Of a stretch of DNA of 64,000 nt, positions 53,518 to 63,996 are shown one piece after another. The stretch comes from Saccharospirillum sp. MSK14-1 (GTDB taxonomy: Bacteria; Pseudomonadota; Gammaproteobacteria; Pseudomonadales; Natronospirillaceae), in the NCBI RefSeq assembly GCF_003054965.1, contig NZ_MIES01000026.1, forward strand, positions 496,001 through 560,000, given 5' to 3'. The notes under the pieces were generated by a model. The model saw only the letters and a program-made list of their open reading frames with translations. It had not been told where the DNA came from and did not search any database. The translations under genes were made by a program, and so were the position numbers. The stretch's first letter is position 1. Every line of letters starts with the position of its first letter.

Positions 53518-55215
53518 TTGTACGATTTTAGAAAAGGATGCATTAGTGCTTCTGCCATCGCACGCGCGTTAATTTCAGCAGTGATTATGCTGATGTGCGT
53601 GGAGGTTAAAGGAGAATTACCCAAACCTGAACAAGAATCGCTCGATCAGCAGCGTCGCTTCGAAGAATGGCAGCGACAACAGAACGAACGCTTTCAGCCT
53701 GACCCGGATGTCTTTTTTGATACCCCAGAGTTCCCGTCATTGGATGACGATCAGTTGCTAGACGGAACCTGTTTTCCTATTGCGAAAATTCAGTTGGTAT
53801 CGGCTGAGAACAAACAATTTCGTTGGCTGGAAAAACATCTCAATAGCCGCTTGGAAACAGACGGATGTCTGGATGCCAAAGACATCAATCGTCTGATGGC
53901 TGAGACTCAGAACGATGTGATCAGCGCCGGCTATGTCACGACCCGTCTGGTTGCTGAAGCGCAGGATCTGAATTCGGGGTTGCTGACTTTTACGCTATTA
54001 CCCGGATATGTTGAGGATATACGCTTTGCTGATGGCGCGCCGCGCCGGGCGACAGTCTGGAATGCACTGCCAATTCGCTCAGGTGATGTGCTGAATTTAC
54101 GTCACCTGGAGCAAGGTCTGGAGAACCTCAAAAGGGTTCCTTCGGTTGCAGTGAATATTGATATTGAACCGGGGGAACAACCTGGCTACAGCGATTTAGT
54201 CATTCAGTGGCAACAGCAAAAACCGCTACGCGTGACCGAAACCCTGGATAACAGTGGCAGCGAAAATACCGGACGCTATCAAAGCAGCGTGACCCTGAGT
54301 TATGACCCTTATTGGGCGTTCAATGATCTTTCCTATGTGACCTATGTGCAGTCCATTGTCTTCGCCGTAGGGCAGTTGGGATCGCAAAGCTTCAGCGCTC
54401 ATTACTCCGTGCCTTATCGCTATTGGCTGCTGAGTTTGAATGGTGGTTACAGCGAAAATTTTCAGACCATAAAGGGCGAGACTGGATCCTACAAATACGC
54501 CGGGACCAGTTCGAATCAGAGCGTTAAACTTGAGCGAATCATGTTCCGCAGTGGCCACCAAAAAGTGACCGCTTCTTTCAGCGTTAAAGCTAGCCAATCG
54601 GAATCTTTTATCAATGATGTAGAGATAGATGTACAGCATCGGCGGCGCCGAAAAATGGAGTTGGCATTACAGCATCATTGGTTTCTGAGCAAAGCAACCC
54701 TGGACGCCAGTTTGATTTATAAAAGAGGCATTACGGCCTTGGGTGCCTCCGAAGATCCGGAAGTGAAAGCCGGATATGGCGTGAAAAATCCGCAGTGGCT
54801 GATGCTCGATATAAACTACAGCCAGCCATTTAAGTTCGTGAAGCACAACTGGGTATTAGGCAGTCGTCTTCAGGTACAAGGCAACCTAACCCCATTGATT
54901 CCGCTCGATCAAATGCTACTGGGCAGCGACTACAGCGTACGAGGCTTTGACCAGGGCATCAGTGGCGAGTCTGCTGCCTATCTGCATAACGACCTGGTTT
55001 TTGTCGTACCAAAGATTTCCCAGCAAATCACCCTGGGTTTCGACGCTGGGACGGTATTTGATCATGGAGCCGTTCTGGCAGGAGCGAGTCTTGGTTTTAA
55101 AGGGCAGGTGCTTGGTGTGACTTATGAAGCCAGCATCAGCCGCCCCTTGCTGAGCCCGGCGGGTTTAGAACCAGAATCTTCAATCTATGCTTTCCAGCTA
55201 TCGAAGGCATTCTGA
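53518..55215 (+). CDS. Two-partner secretion outer-membrane transporter (TpsB, ShlB/FhaC family)
   Basis: A 565-residue exported protein. The TTG start at 53518 follows a GGGAGG site and leads to a signal peptide (MYDFRKGCISASAIARALIS, continuing to VEVKG). A proline/glutamine-rich linker (about 35-75) is followed by two POTRA domains (about 78-155 and 160-232) and a 16-strand barrel (about 240-565). The conserved barrel motif VRGF is at 474-477 (VRGFDQGISGESAAYL), and the protein ends in Phe, as outer-membrane proteins do. It exports the large TpsA protein encoded next. Confidence 0.92.
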   Translation: MYDFRKGCISASAIARALISAVIMLMCVEVKGELPKPEQESLDQQRRFEEWQRQQNERFQPDPDVFFDTPEFPSLDDDQLLDGTCFPIAKIQLVSAENKQFRWLEKHLNSRLETDGCLDAKDINRLMAETQNDVISAGYVTTRLVAEAQDLNSGLLTFTLLPGYVEDIRFADGAPRRATVWNALPIRSGDVLNLRHLEQGLENLKRVPSVAVNIDIEPGEQPGYSDLVIQWQQQKPLRVTETLDNSGSENTGRYQSSVTLSYDPYWAFNDLSYVTYVQSIVFAVGQLGSQSFSAHYSVPYRYWLLSLNGGYSENFQTIKGETGSYKYAGTSSNQSVKLERIMFRSGHQKVTASFSVKASQSESFINDVEIDVQHRRRRKMELALQHHWFLSKATLDASLIYKRGITALGASEDPEVKAGYGVKNPQWLMLDINYSQPFKFVKHNWVLGSRLQVQGNLTPLIPLDQMLLGSDYSVRGFDQGISGESAAYLHNDLVFVVPKISQQITLGFDAGTVFDHGAVLAGASLGFKGQVLGVTYEASISRPLLSPAGLEPESSIYAFQLSKAF

Positions 55216-55397
55216 GTAACCTTGTTGGTCCGGTTGTGAAAATAAGTTGTTACTGGACCCGAATTCAGATCGGTATATTGCGATAAATCTATTATTGATC
55301 TGGCATTGTGACGTGCATCTCAAAATTAGATTTCGTACTTGTCAATAAATTGACGGTCGTCTGACAAAGAGCTTATCAAAGGGGGGCTGAATATTGA

Positions 55398-55423
55398 CAC
55401 TGCCAACCAGGAAGGAGGCAGTG
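55398..55423 (+). promoter_or_regulatory. Hairpin in the TpsB-TpsA spacer
   Basis: CACTGCC (55398-55404) and GGCAGTG (55417-55423) form a stem in the 246-base spacer, 38 bases before the TpsA start. The loop contains GGAAGGA. Another dyad, GTCAA/TTGAC (55341-55354), lies upstream. They may modulate TpsA translation; no further gene is seen in the spacer. Confidence 0.35.
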
Positions 55424-55461
55424 TTCCAGCTCTGAATGGGTGCAACCAAGGGACTGCAGCG

Positions 55462-57753
55462 ATGAACAAGCAATGCTATCGCGTTATTTTCAATGCCGCG
55501 CGCGGCCAACTAATGGTGGTGGGTGAGGTAGCCGGGTCGGGTGATTGCGCCAAGGGTACCGCAACCGCAATGCGACCATCCGTCCCATTCCACTTATTCG
55601 GGCTGCTAACCCGAGCCCTGGGTAAAGGCCTGATTTTGTTGATTGGCTGTGCCACCCTGGCACAGGCCGAGACCCAGATTATCTCTGATCCCAGCGCCAA
55701 CCAGGCACAGCAGGCTATTGTGACCGAAACCGCCAGCGGCATGGTCCAGGTTGATATCGCCAAGCCAAGCGCTGGCGGTGTATCGCATAACGTATACAGC
55801 CAGTTCGATGTGGGCGCCGACGGCGCCATTCTCAATAACAGCCAGCAAGCGGTACAGACGCAACTGGCTGGCTGGGTAAGTGGCAATGCCAATCTGAGCC
55901 AGGGCAGTGCTCAGGTAATTCTCAACGAGGTTAATAGCAACGACCCTTCTCTGTTAGAGGGTTATATTGAGATTGCGGGCCAGCGCGCCGAACTGGTGGT
56001 CGCCAATCCGTCCGGCATTCAGGTTGATGGTGCTGGCTTTATCAACGCTTCCAGCGCCACTCTCACCACCGGACTGCCCATGCTGCAAGACGGGCAACTA
56101 AGCCATTACCGGGTTACCGATGGCGGCATTGCTATTAACGGCGCGGGTCTGGATGGCCAGCAGACGGATTACACCCAGTTGATCGCCCGTGCCGTCGAGG
56201 TCAATGCAGGTATCTGGGCGCAGGATCTATCGGTGGTGACGGGTGTTAATGAAGTAGACGCTGCCAACCTGAATGTCACGGCACTGGAACTCAACGACAC
56301 CGGCGTTGCACGTCAAGAAGGTGCCGCTATTGATGTCGCAGCGCTGGGTGGCATGTATGCCGGAATGATCCGACTGGTTGGAACCGAAGCTGGCCTGGGC
56401 ATTCACAATCAGGGCATTTTGGCCGCCAGCAGCGGCGACGTAGTGATCACCGAAGACGGCCAGTTGCTGAATGCCGGTGTTATTCAAGCCGAGCAAGGGG
56501 AGGTCAATGTCACGGCTGAGACGCTGACCAACGGCGGTGAAGTAACAGCTGAATCCGCTCTTGTCGCCCGCACCCATACCTTGGACAACACCAACGGCAC
56601 CCTTCAGACCAACCGCTTTGATATCGAGACAGAAACCCTGGTGAATACCGACGGAACCCTACAGCAATTGGGCAACCGCAAGCTGGAATTGGCTTTGGCC
56701 GAAGTGGACAACACCGCAGGCTGGATTGGCCAGTTGGAGCAAGAAAGTGAGCAAGACGATGATCTCGACGTTCCTGATGATATAGATACGCCAACCTCAG
56801 GTGATGGTTCGGGGGAAACACCGGATGAAGACGAGGCAGAGGGTGGCGAAGTAGAGCAACCACTAGCGGGCCGTATTGAAGTAAACGGTCAGACCGATAA
56901 CCAGAACGGAACCATTTCCAGCTCGGGACTTATGAGTTTTTCCGCCCAGGCGTTGGGCAATAGCGAGGGTGAAGTTCAGGTAGATGTCTTGACGTTGTCA
57001 GGCACCCAATTAAATAACCAAAATGGCAAGATCCAAGCCCGTCAGGCTGATCTGACATTGGAAGATTGGAATAACCAGATTGGTCAATTTGAAGCGGATA
57101 ATCTGAATGCTCAGGTTGCAAGTCTTAACAACGACACTGGTCAAATCCAGGGAAATGAATTGACCGCCTATCTGGATACTCTAAGTAACGACGACGGTGA
57201 TATCCGAGCTGATGCCAATTTGCTACTTGATGTGGATGGTTATTTTACTAATAAAGGTCGACTGGAAGCGGCAGAGAATTTGAAACTCAACGCGACCAAT
57301 TTGAACAATGCAGCAGTAGGTAAAATCAACGCCGGATATACCTTTATTAACGTGGATAACACATTCAACAATCGCGGCCTAGTGGATGGTGGTGGTACCT
57401 ATATAAGTACAAATTCTCTGACCAATATTGGAACAGGACGGATTTATGGCAACCTTGTTTCCATAGATGCCTATCGCTTGGGGAATTATGCGGAGTCGAC
57501 GAATGGATCAAATAATAAAGCCGTGATAGCGGCCCGAGAGCGCTTAGATATTGGTGCTAGTTATATATATAACACAGGTGGATCTACCCTGATGAGCATG
57601 GGTGATTTGAATATCGGTGGCGACTTAGACGATAACCATAGAGCCGTGGGCGTAGCGAGCTATATCCGTAATGGCAGTTCTACGATAGAAAGTTATACGG
57701 ACATGTACATCAGTGCTGATCGAATTCTTAACTATGATGCAGTACGTACTTGA
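55462..57753 (+). pseudogene. TpsA exoprotein (filamentous haemagglutinin/CdiA-like), N-terminal part, frameshifted
   Basis: The 763-codon 5' part of a giant TpsA gene. It begins with an ESPR extended signal peptide (MNKQCYRVIFNAARGQLMVV, then a hydrophobic core ending GCATLAQAET). The TPS secretion domain (about residues 70-300) has VIANPSGIQVDGAGFIN and a beta-helix of short repeats with NxxG turns. Residues about 425-480 carry an acidic, D/E-rich stretch. Translation stops at 57753, where the tandem GTAC at 57742-57749 throws the frame. If one GTAC is deleted, reading continues without a stop into the frame at 57713-62107. Confidence 0.85.
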
Positions 57754-60700
57754 CTACGAAACTTATTTGGCCGACGTAGAGCACGTTTATGAGAAAATAA
57801 ATAGCCACGACTATCTTGATTATTATATTTATGGATATGACGCAAAAATAACCAAAAAATCTCCAGGCAGGATTATCAGTGGCGGAGATATGGTTATTGA
57901 CAGTCGGGATGCTTTGAATATGGATAGCCATATCATCGCGGGTGACACTATTTATATCAAAGGTAAAGCCGTTGATAACAAGACCACGGAAGTAGTGGTT
58001 ACGGATAAGCATACTGGTACCTATCGTTGGCGTGAAGAAGATGAAGACTGCTACTGGTGGTCGTTCGGTTTGATTTGCGATACTGAATACAAATACCATT
58101 ATGAAAATTACTACAAAGAATTTAATAAAACTAAAAAACTCGCGACAACAAGATACGAGGACAATGTATCTGTCGGGTTTGGCTCTGGCATACAAAATAG
58201 GACTGCTTATGAAGGCGATACAAATAAACCACAGGCTTTAGCTGAGTTAACCAGCAGTGGTTTATTCAAAACGATGCCTGATAGCTCCAGTGGCTATCTA
58301 ATTCAGACTGATCCTGACTTTTCAAATTATAAAGATTGGATGAGTTCTGAATACATGCTGGAAATACTGGGCATTGGTGATGATGAAGAAGCGCCAATAT
58401 TATTAGGCGATGGATTCTATGAGCAGCAACTGATCAAAGATCAAATTATATCCCAGACTGGTCAGCGTTATCTAAATGGCTATACGGATGATGACGCTCA
58501 GTACCAGGGTTTAATGGCAGCGGCTATCGATTTTGCTCAAGGCAAAGATCTGAAAATAGGAATAGCCTTAACTGACGAACAAATGAACTCTCTAACAAGC
58601 GACATTGTATGGCTGGTTGAACGAAAAGTGACCATGCCTGACGGTCAAATTGTGACGGTACTGGTTCCTAAGGTCTATACCGCAGAAAGATCAGATAACG
58701 ACGCAGTGAGTGGTGCAGTGTTGGCTGGCCGCAATATCAACATCGATGTCGATGGTGACTTCACTAACACCGGTACCGTCCAGGCCACAGAAACCGCCAA
58801 AGTCGATGCCGAAAACATCAACCACGAAGGCGGTGCTATAGCCGGTGAGCAGGTTCAACTCTCGGCTGATGAAGACATCAATGTCATTGGTGCTAGTGTT
58901 AGGGCTGACGATCTGTTGGCACTTGATGCGGGCAATGATGTCAACCTAGTTACCTCAACCAACCAACAAGGGGATTGGAACAATCGAAACTGGTACTCAG
59001 GTGAAGGCGCCGGCCCGGTGCAAGAATCCACCAAACAGATCGACCAATTCGCCAGCCTGACCGTTACCGGGGAAGGTGGTCAATTGGTGACCAGTGCAGG
59101 TAACGACATCAATCTAACCGCAGCACAAATCGAAAGTGCTGGCAGTGCTCAGTTCAATGCCAAGAACGATATCAACCTGAATACCGTTACTGAATCTTCA
59201 TATAAAAAAGTTGGTTCGGACCATAACTATGTGGAAACAGAAGCAAGCCGTGAGGTAGGTACCCAAATACTAGGCGACGGCAATGTAGTTATGGTCGCTG
59301 GGAATGATATCAATGCTCGCGCCGCCGAAGTGCATGCCCAAGAAAATCTGGCGCTGCAAGCGGGTGGTGACATTGCCATAACAGCAGGGGAAAGCACCTA
59401 TTCACGAGAACAGGAAATCAGGATAAAGAAAAAGGGGCTCTTCAGTTCCAGTACCTACAAGGAGAAAAACAGCTACTCCAGTACCGAGTTGCAAAGTTCT
59501 AATCTTTCCGGGGGAAACGTTTCCATAGTATCGGGTAACGATATACTGGTAGCGGCATCTTCGATCAGCAGCCAATCCGATACCCTGTTACAAGCGGAAG
59601 GCGATATTGATGTAATCGCCGGCCATAATACTGAGGAAGCCAGTCGGGACGTTTACAGCCGTTCAAAAGGTCTTAGCTTTTCCTTCGACTCGTCGTCCTT
59701 TGGTATCTCGTGGACGGATGAAAAATCATCCAATGGCAATGATCTGAACGCTAAAACCTCAGTTGGCAGCACGATAGATGCTGGCGCAGGTAATCTTATT
59801 ATCAATAGCGGTGGCAAAGTCTCGCAGATAGGTTCCGATTTACTTGCGGGCGCGAAGCAAGACGGTACCGCTGGAAACATATTAATAGCTGCACAGGAGG
59901 TTGATGTTCAAGCCAGCTATGACACCTTCGAAAGCACCAGCTACAGCGACAGCAAAACCTATACTGTTGGTTTAACTGTCGATGTATCTACTGGCCTGCA
60001 AACGGCCTACGAAACAGGGCAAAAAATTAAAGGTACGAATGCCAATTTTGGCGCGGCTTTGGATAATGGACAGAGTATTTCTGCCACTCTGGCGGGGCTC
60101 ACACTGGCCGATCAGGCACTAACGGCAGCAGGGAGTGCAAAGGGTGCAATTGGTAATGCCATAGATGATCCACTTTCAACCATAACACCAACAGCTAGTG
60201 TGGGTTTGAGCGTAGGTTACAGTGCCAGCGAGTCCAGCAGCAATACAAGTGGCAGTACCGCCAGGGCTAGCAGTATTAAAGCCGACGGCCAAATCAGCAT
60301 AGTGGCCAGCGGTGCGGGCGAAAATTCCAATGTCAGCCTGATCGGTGCAAAACTCGATGCCAGCAGTATTGGCATAGCGGCCGACAACGATATTCTGCTG
60401 CAGGCGGCAGAGAATACCTATCAGGAACATTTGGAATCTTCGAGTGTAAGTGGATCAGTCGGTGTCAATGTTTCAGCTGCGGGCTATGGTGGAAATGCAT
60501 CGGCGAATAGCTCGGAATATGAACTGGAGCGCAACCGCACTTCCTATATGCAGACCAGTTTGAACGCTGACAACATTACCTTGAACAGTGGCAATGATTT
60601 GACCTTGATTGGCGCCGACGTCAACGCTGATCGCATCGCCGCACAGGTAGGTGGAGACTTACATATAGAAAGCGTCCAGGCATCATCCACATACAGCGAA

Positions 60701-62107
60701 CGCAGCCAGAGTTATGGTGCCAGCGTTAGTGCTGGAGGTGGAGCACCTGGCGGTGCAAACCTCAATGCCAATACCAGTCGTCTAGAAGCCACTTATACCA
60801 GCGTTGAAGAACAAAGTGGTCTCTTTGCCGGTGATGGCGGCTTTAACGTGAATGTTAAAGGCAGCACCAACCTGGTCGGTGCTGCCATCAGCAGTTCCCC
60901 CGAAGCGGAACAGAATGGCAGCAACAGCCTAGTAACGGCAACCCTCACCACCGAAGACCTACACAACGAATCTAGCTACAGCGTCAGCAGTAACAGCGTC
61001 GGCATAGGAACCGATATGCTTTCACAAGGTGCCTACAGCATGATGACAGGTATTGGCGGTAACGTGGCTGGGCACGGTTCCGCTAGTGACTCAGATGTAG
61101 GCACGACCAGCAGCGCCATCTCGGAAGGAAGCGTCACCCTGACGGATGCTTCAGCTCAACAAGAACTGACTGGGGAATCTCCAGAAGATTACTTGGCGGC
61201 TTTGAATCGGGATGCCGACAGCAGTCACAACTCAGTAAAGTCGTTTGAGGACACGGCGAAATCCGAACTCAAGCAGGTCGAGGAAGAAGTTGAAGTGCGT
61301 ACCACTGCCTTTAACAATTTCGACTTAGAGCTTGCTAGCGATATGTACGCCTCCGGTGTATCGAAGAAAAAGGTATTGAATCAAAAGTGCGAGGCTAAGG
61401 GGCGGAACTGCACCAATTCAGGCCCGGTCATTATAGAAGATATAGAAGCAGGGGAGGATGGTGTCATCTATGTCTTCAACCATGGCATCAACCAGACTGA
61501 AGAGGAGGCGCTACAAACTGCCGCTCAGCAGAGTTCAGATGAAGCCAATGCTGATGGTGTCTATGTTGTAATCAATCGAAAGACCGACAGCTTTGTGTCG
61601 GAAGTGTTGTATGCGGGTTACGACAAAATGAACGAGCTAATTGGAGCCCCCATGCCACTGACCAATGCCGGCAATGCGAACGTGGACATCGCCAATGTGG
61701 CAAGTGGACAGGGCGCTGAAATCAGAAGCGTCAACCACAGCCGCGGTGGCATGACTCAAGCCAATGCGACACAGAAACAACTTAATAATGGTGAGGCTGA
61801 TATCCCGTTATCGAGTGTTGTGTTCAATGGGTCGGCAGCCAACTCACAAGGGATGGCCAATCGCTTAGACGAAGCTACAAGCGGAGAGGGTGAGATGTAT
61901 CAGTCGACACATAGAAGTGATTTTGTGGGTCGGGTCTTAGGTTGGAATGACGCTACAGGTGATAAGATCTTATGGGCCCCAAGGGATTGGTTTGGTGATG
62001 CGCATAATAATTATGGGCCTAATGCGCTTGAGCAAAATCAACAGGATATATGGGGCGGACTTGGAGTGAATATACCTGTTCTAGTGGTACCGGACTCAAA
62101 TAAATAA
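57713..62107 (+). pseudogene. TpsA exoprotein, C-terminal part with haemagglutinin repeats and lipase-like end
   Basis: The 1464-codon 3' part of the same TpsA gene, read one base out of phase. The nominal GTG at 57713 is not a real start: no ribosome site and the sequence continues the upstream beta-helix. Fil_haemagg-type repeats span about codons 380-1090. Around codon 1200 it changes to a compact C-terminal domain with a likely Ser-Asp-His triad: S1343 in VNHSRGG, D1403 in HRSDFVG, H1431 in DAHNNYG. The HSRG elbow is that of alpha/beta hydrolases and lipases. No VENN or CDI pretoxin motif was found. The 5' part is A+T rich. Total native length would be about 2,200 residues. Confidence 0.8.
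57742..57749 (+). repeat. Tandem GTAC duplication causing the TpsA frameshift
   Basis: GTACGTAC occurs at 57742-57749. Removing one 4-base copy joins the two TpsA frames as A-V-L-D-Y-E-T-Y-L, with no stop codon. The two reading frames differ by exactly one phase, which a 4-base duplication produces. It is either a real slippage mutation, possibly phase-variable, or a sequencing/assembly error. Confidence 0.85.
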
Positions 62108-62111
62108 AAAG

Positions 62112-62510
62112 ATGGATAATGTCATATTGGTGTTGGCGACGGTAGTGACTATCCAAGGCTGTGGATTGCAGTATTTTGGAAGAGTCCCTCCCCCCGAAGG
62201 AAGTCAGTGGAGCAAGGACGGCTTTCAACTCCAGGAGGCCCAAGATTTTATGTTTGAGTTTTGTTGGGCCAGTGGGACTGAAGGAATTCGTACAGATCAA
62301 GACATGATTAATACACACGAGTGCATGTTAGCGCACGACTTTCACTTTCTTGAGGATCCATATGATGTTGTTGAGCTTGGCTACGCACCATTTAATAAAA
62401 GTATATGTACTAAGAACCCCGATAGATTTATGTATAGTACTCCAGGATGCAAATCATATCGTGAAAAACACCCGGATAGTTTGAATTGGTTGCGCCGACT
62501 ACTCGATTAG
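62112..62510 (+). CDS. Small predicted lipoprotein, possible immunity protein
   Basis: A 132-residue protein starting four bases after the TpsA stop. The N-terminus MDNVILVLATVVTIQGCGLQYFGRVPP has a lipobox-like TIQGC. The mature part has Cys pairs (FEFCWASG, HECML, ICTKNP, GCKSY) suggesting disulfides in the periplasm. Small lipoproteins of this GCGxxYFGRxPP type are often seen next to TpsA-type exoproteins, and its position directly after a lipase-like C-terminus suggests it protects the producer's own envelope. That role is inferred; no fold is known to me. Confidence 0.65.
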   Translation: MDNVILVLATVVTIQGCGLQYFGRVPPPEGSQWSKDGFQLQEAQDFMFEFCWASGTEGIRTDQDMINTHECMLAHDFHFLEDPYDVVELGYAPFNKSICTKNPDRFMYSTPGCKSYREKHPDSLNWLRRLLD

Positions 62511-62719
62511 TAACGATTTAATCTGATCTGTGATTTTAAAATTTATGGTTTGAGTTTCATGTGTTTTATATTTCAAGGAGGTTATAGTTAATTTCAATTT
62601 AAAAATTCGATTTATGGAGATAATTGATGCATTGTTTCCAGCCCTTAAATAAGGATTTTTAGGTTGCTGGTAAGAGACTTTGTTTAAAGGTAAAGACTTC
62701 AAAAAAGGAGAGTTGAAGT
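62511..62719. other. A+T-rich intergenic region
   Basis: This 209-base stretch is A+T rich and holds no gene. A good ribosome-site sequence (AAGGAGG, about 62575-62581) is not followed by a usable start codon within 4-12 bases. The AAAAGGAG at 62703-62710 belongs to the next gene. Confidence 0.5.
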
Positions 62720-63259
62720 ATGAAAGTATACGTCCCGCATTTGTTTGCCCTTCTAATAATACTCTTGTCTGGCTGCAATGATTAATCTGGCGGTGGTGAA
62801 AACGATGGCGGCGGTTCTGTGCCAAAAACCGATGTTAATGTAGCTGCCAATGCAACGGTTACAACGTCTTTTAATCCAGATGATGCAAATAATCTTGTAG
62901 ATGAAGACACTGCCACTTCTTTAGTGAGTGCGCCAGGTACTCCGATTATTGTTGATTTAGGGCAAGTTGAAACTATTAAGAGCTTCACTCTTAGTCGGGT
63001 TTCATCTTCGGCAAATTTCGGTACTTTAAGTGCTACGACACCTGAAATCTTGGTGGAACTTTCTAGTGATGGAATTGCATACGAAGCCTCGAACATTTCA
63101 GTTATTGTTGGTGATGTTGATTGCATTAACTCAACAAGAGGCCAGACAACGATGAAGTGCGAAATGGCGAATGGGTATGATGTAAGTCATATTCGAATTA
63201 CTACACGAAATGGTAAGAGTTATCAGTTTACTGAGTTGGAAGCTATTGCTGAAAAGTGA
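62720..63259 (+). pseudogene. Lipoprotein with discoidin-like domain, broken by an in-frame stop
   Basis: The frame starts at ATG 62720 with GGAG nine bases upstream and encodes a lipoprotein signal peptide MKVYVPHLFALLIILLSGC (lipobox LSGC). After N-D, a TAA stop lies at codon 22 (62783-62785). The same frame continues without interruption as SGGGENDGGGS, a glycine-rich linker, then a domain of about 140 residues with NVAANATVTTSF, NLVDEDTAT and IIVDLGQVETIKSFTLSRV, a discoidin/F5-8-type-C-like pattern. A one-base change would restore it. Without suppression, translation could still start at GTG 62819 but would yield an unexported fragment. Confidence 0.75.
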
Positions 63260-63430
63260 GTTTTGGTGTTTGCCACGTCTGACGCAGTTTTAGATGTGGC
63301 AATTTTGATAGTCGGCCCGTGAGATTACCTTATAGCGGTTTATTGTCATCTTGAGATTATATGGTTACAAGTGAGTCGGTCATAATGCTAGGCCAGTTGA
63401 GACCTGAATTAAATAATATAGGGGTATATT
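63260..63430. other. Intergenic region between the two lipoprotein genes
   Basis: This 171-base stretch has no gene. It should hold the promoter of the lipoprotein at 63431; GGGG lies seven bases before that ATG. No repeat or terminator was seen. Confidence 0.4.
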
Positions 63431-63868
63431 ATGAAAGTCATCATCATGAATATTTTTATGTTACTTCTGCTTTCGGGATGCGCAACTGTTGGCGGTATGG
63501 ATCGCCGGGAAGCGGATATTAAAGAAATCCGCTCCATGTATGAGACGATATATATTTTTGAAGTGCCAAACACTGATACGGTTATCAGTGATACTTTGTT
63601 GGTTGCTACCATTAAGCTGGCTTCGTCAAAGCCTTCTGACGACTTACTAGTTTATATGCAATCGATTTCTGCAAGTGACCCTATCGTCGTATACAGTGAC
63701 TCAGATGCGGTTGCTGCTGCCACATTGGAGCGCGCAATGAAAGATGGTATTGGAACCATCGATGGCAAATTGGTGTACTTTCTTGGGGCTGAAAAGTATT
63801 GGGAGAGTTTGACCGACGTTGCTAAAGAAGCCGGTGTTAATCTTCGATTCTCCAACAGTACGCTTTGA
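63431..63868 (+). CDS. Hypothetical lipoprotein
   Basis: A 145-residue predicted lipoprotein: MKVIIMNIFMLLLLSGCATV with lipobox LSGC. The mature part looks like an alpha/beta protein (YETIYIFEVPNTDTVISDTLL, PIVVYSDSDAVAAATLERAMKDG, GKLVYFLGAEKYWESLTDVAKEAGVNLRF). No family recognised. It lies downstream of the broken lipoprotein in the same A+T-rich stretch as the TpsA genes and could be another cargo or surface gene. Confidence 0.6.
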   Translation: MKVIIMNIFMLLLLSGCATVGGMDRREADIKEIRSMYETIYIFEVPNTDTVISDTLLVATIKLASSKPSDDLLVYMQSISASDPIVVYSDSDAVAAATLERAMKDGIGTIDGKLVYFLGAEKYWESLTDVAKEAGVNLRFSNSTL

Positions 63869-63971
63869 GCAGTCGTATGGCAGCACATAAGAAGGGTTAA
63901 GGTCGTAACCTCAGTTGGAAAGAGTGATTCAAAAGATGCAGCTGCGACGTTAGTAAGGGAACTGCCGAGAG

Positions 63972-63996
63972 AGCGGATCTTTTGACTATATCCGCT
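63972..63996. other. Hairpin at the window end
   Basis: AGCGGAT (63972-63978) and ATCCGCT (63990-63996) are perfect complements around an 11-base loop. The 132 bases after the last gene contain no open frame of note. The role cannot be judged without the sequence to the right. Confidence 0.4.

Noticed and set aside
61300-62107. CDI toxin with VENN or PT-VENN pretoxin motif
   Set aside because: No VENN or similar motif was found before the C-terminal domain, so a canonical CdiA-CT toxin is not supported; a lipase-like domain is the better reading.
62575-62590. Strong Shine-Dalgarno-like AAGGAGG
   Set aside because: No ATG, GTG or TTG lies at usable distance, so it is likely a chance occurrence in A+T-rich DNA.
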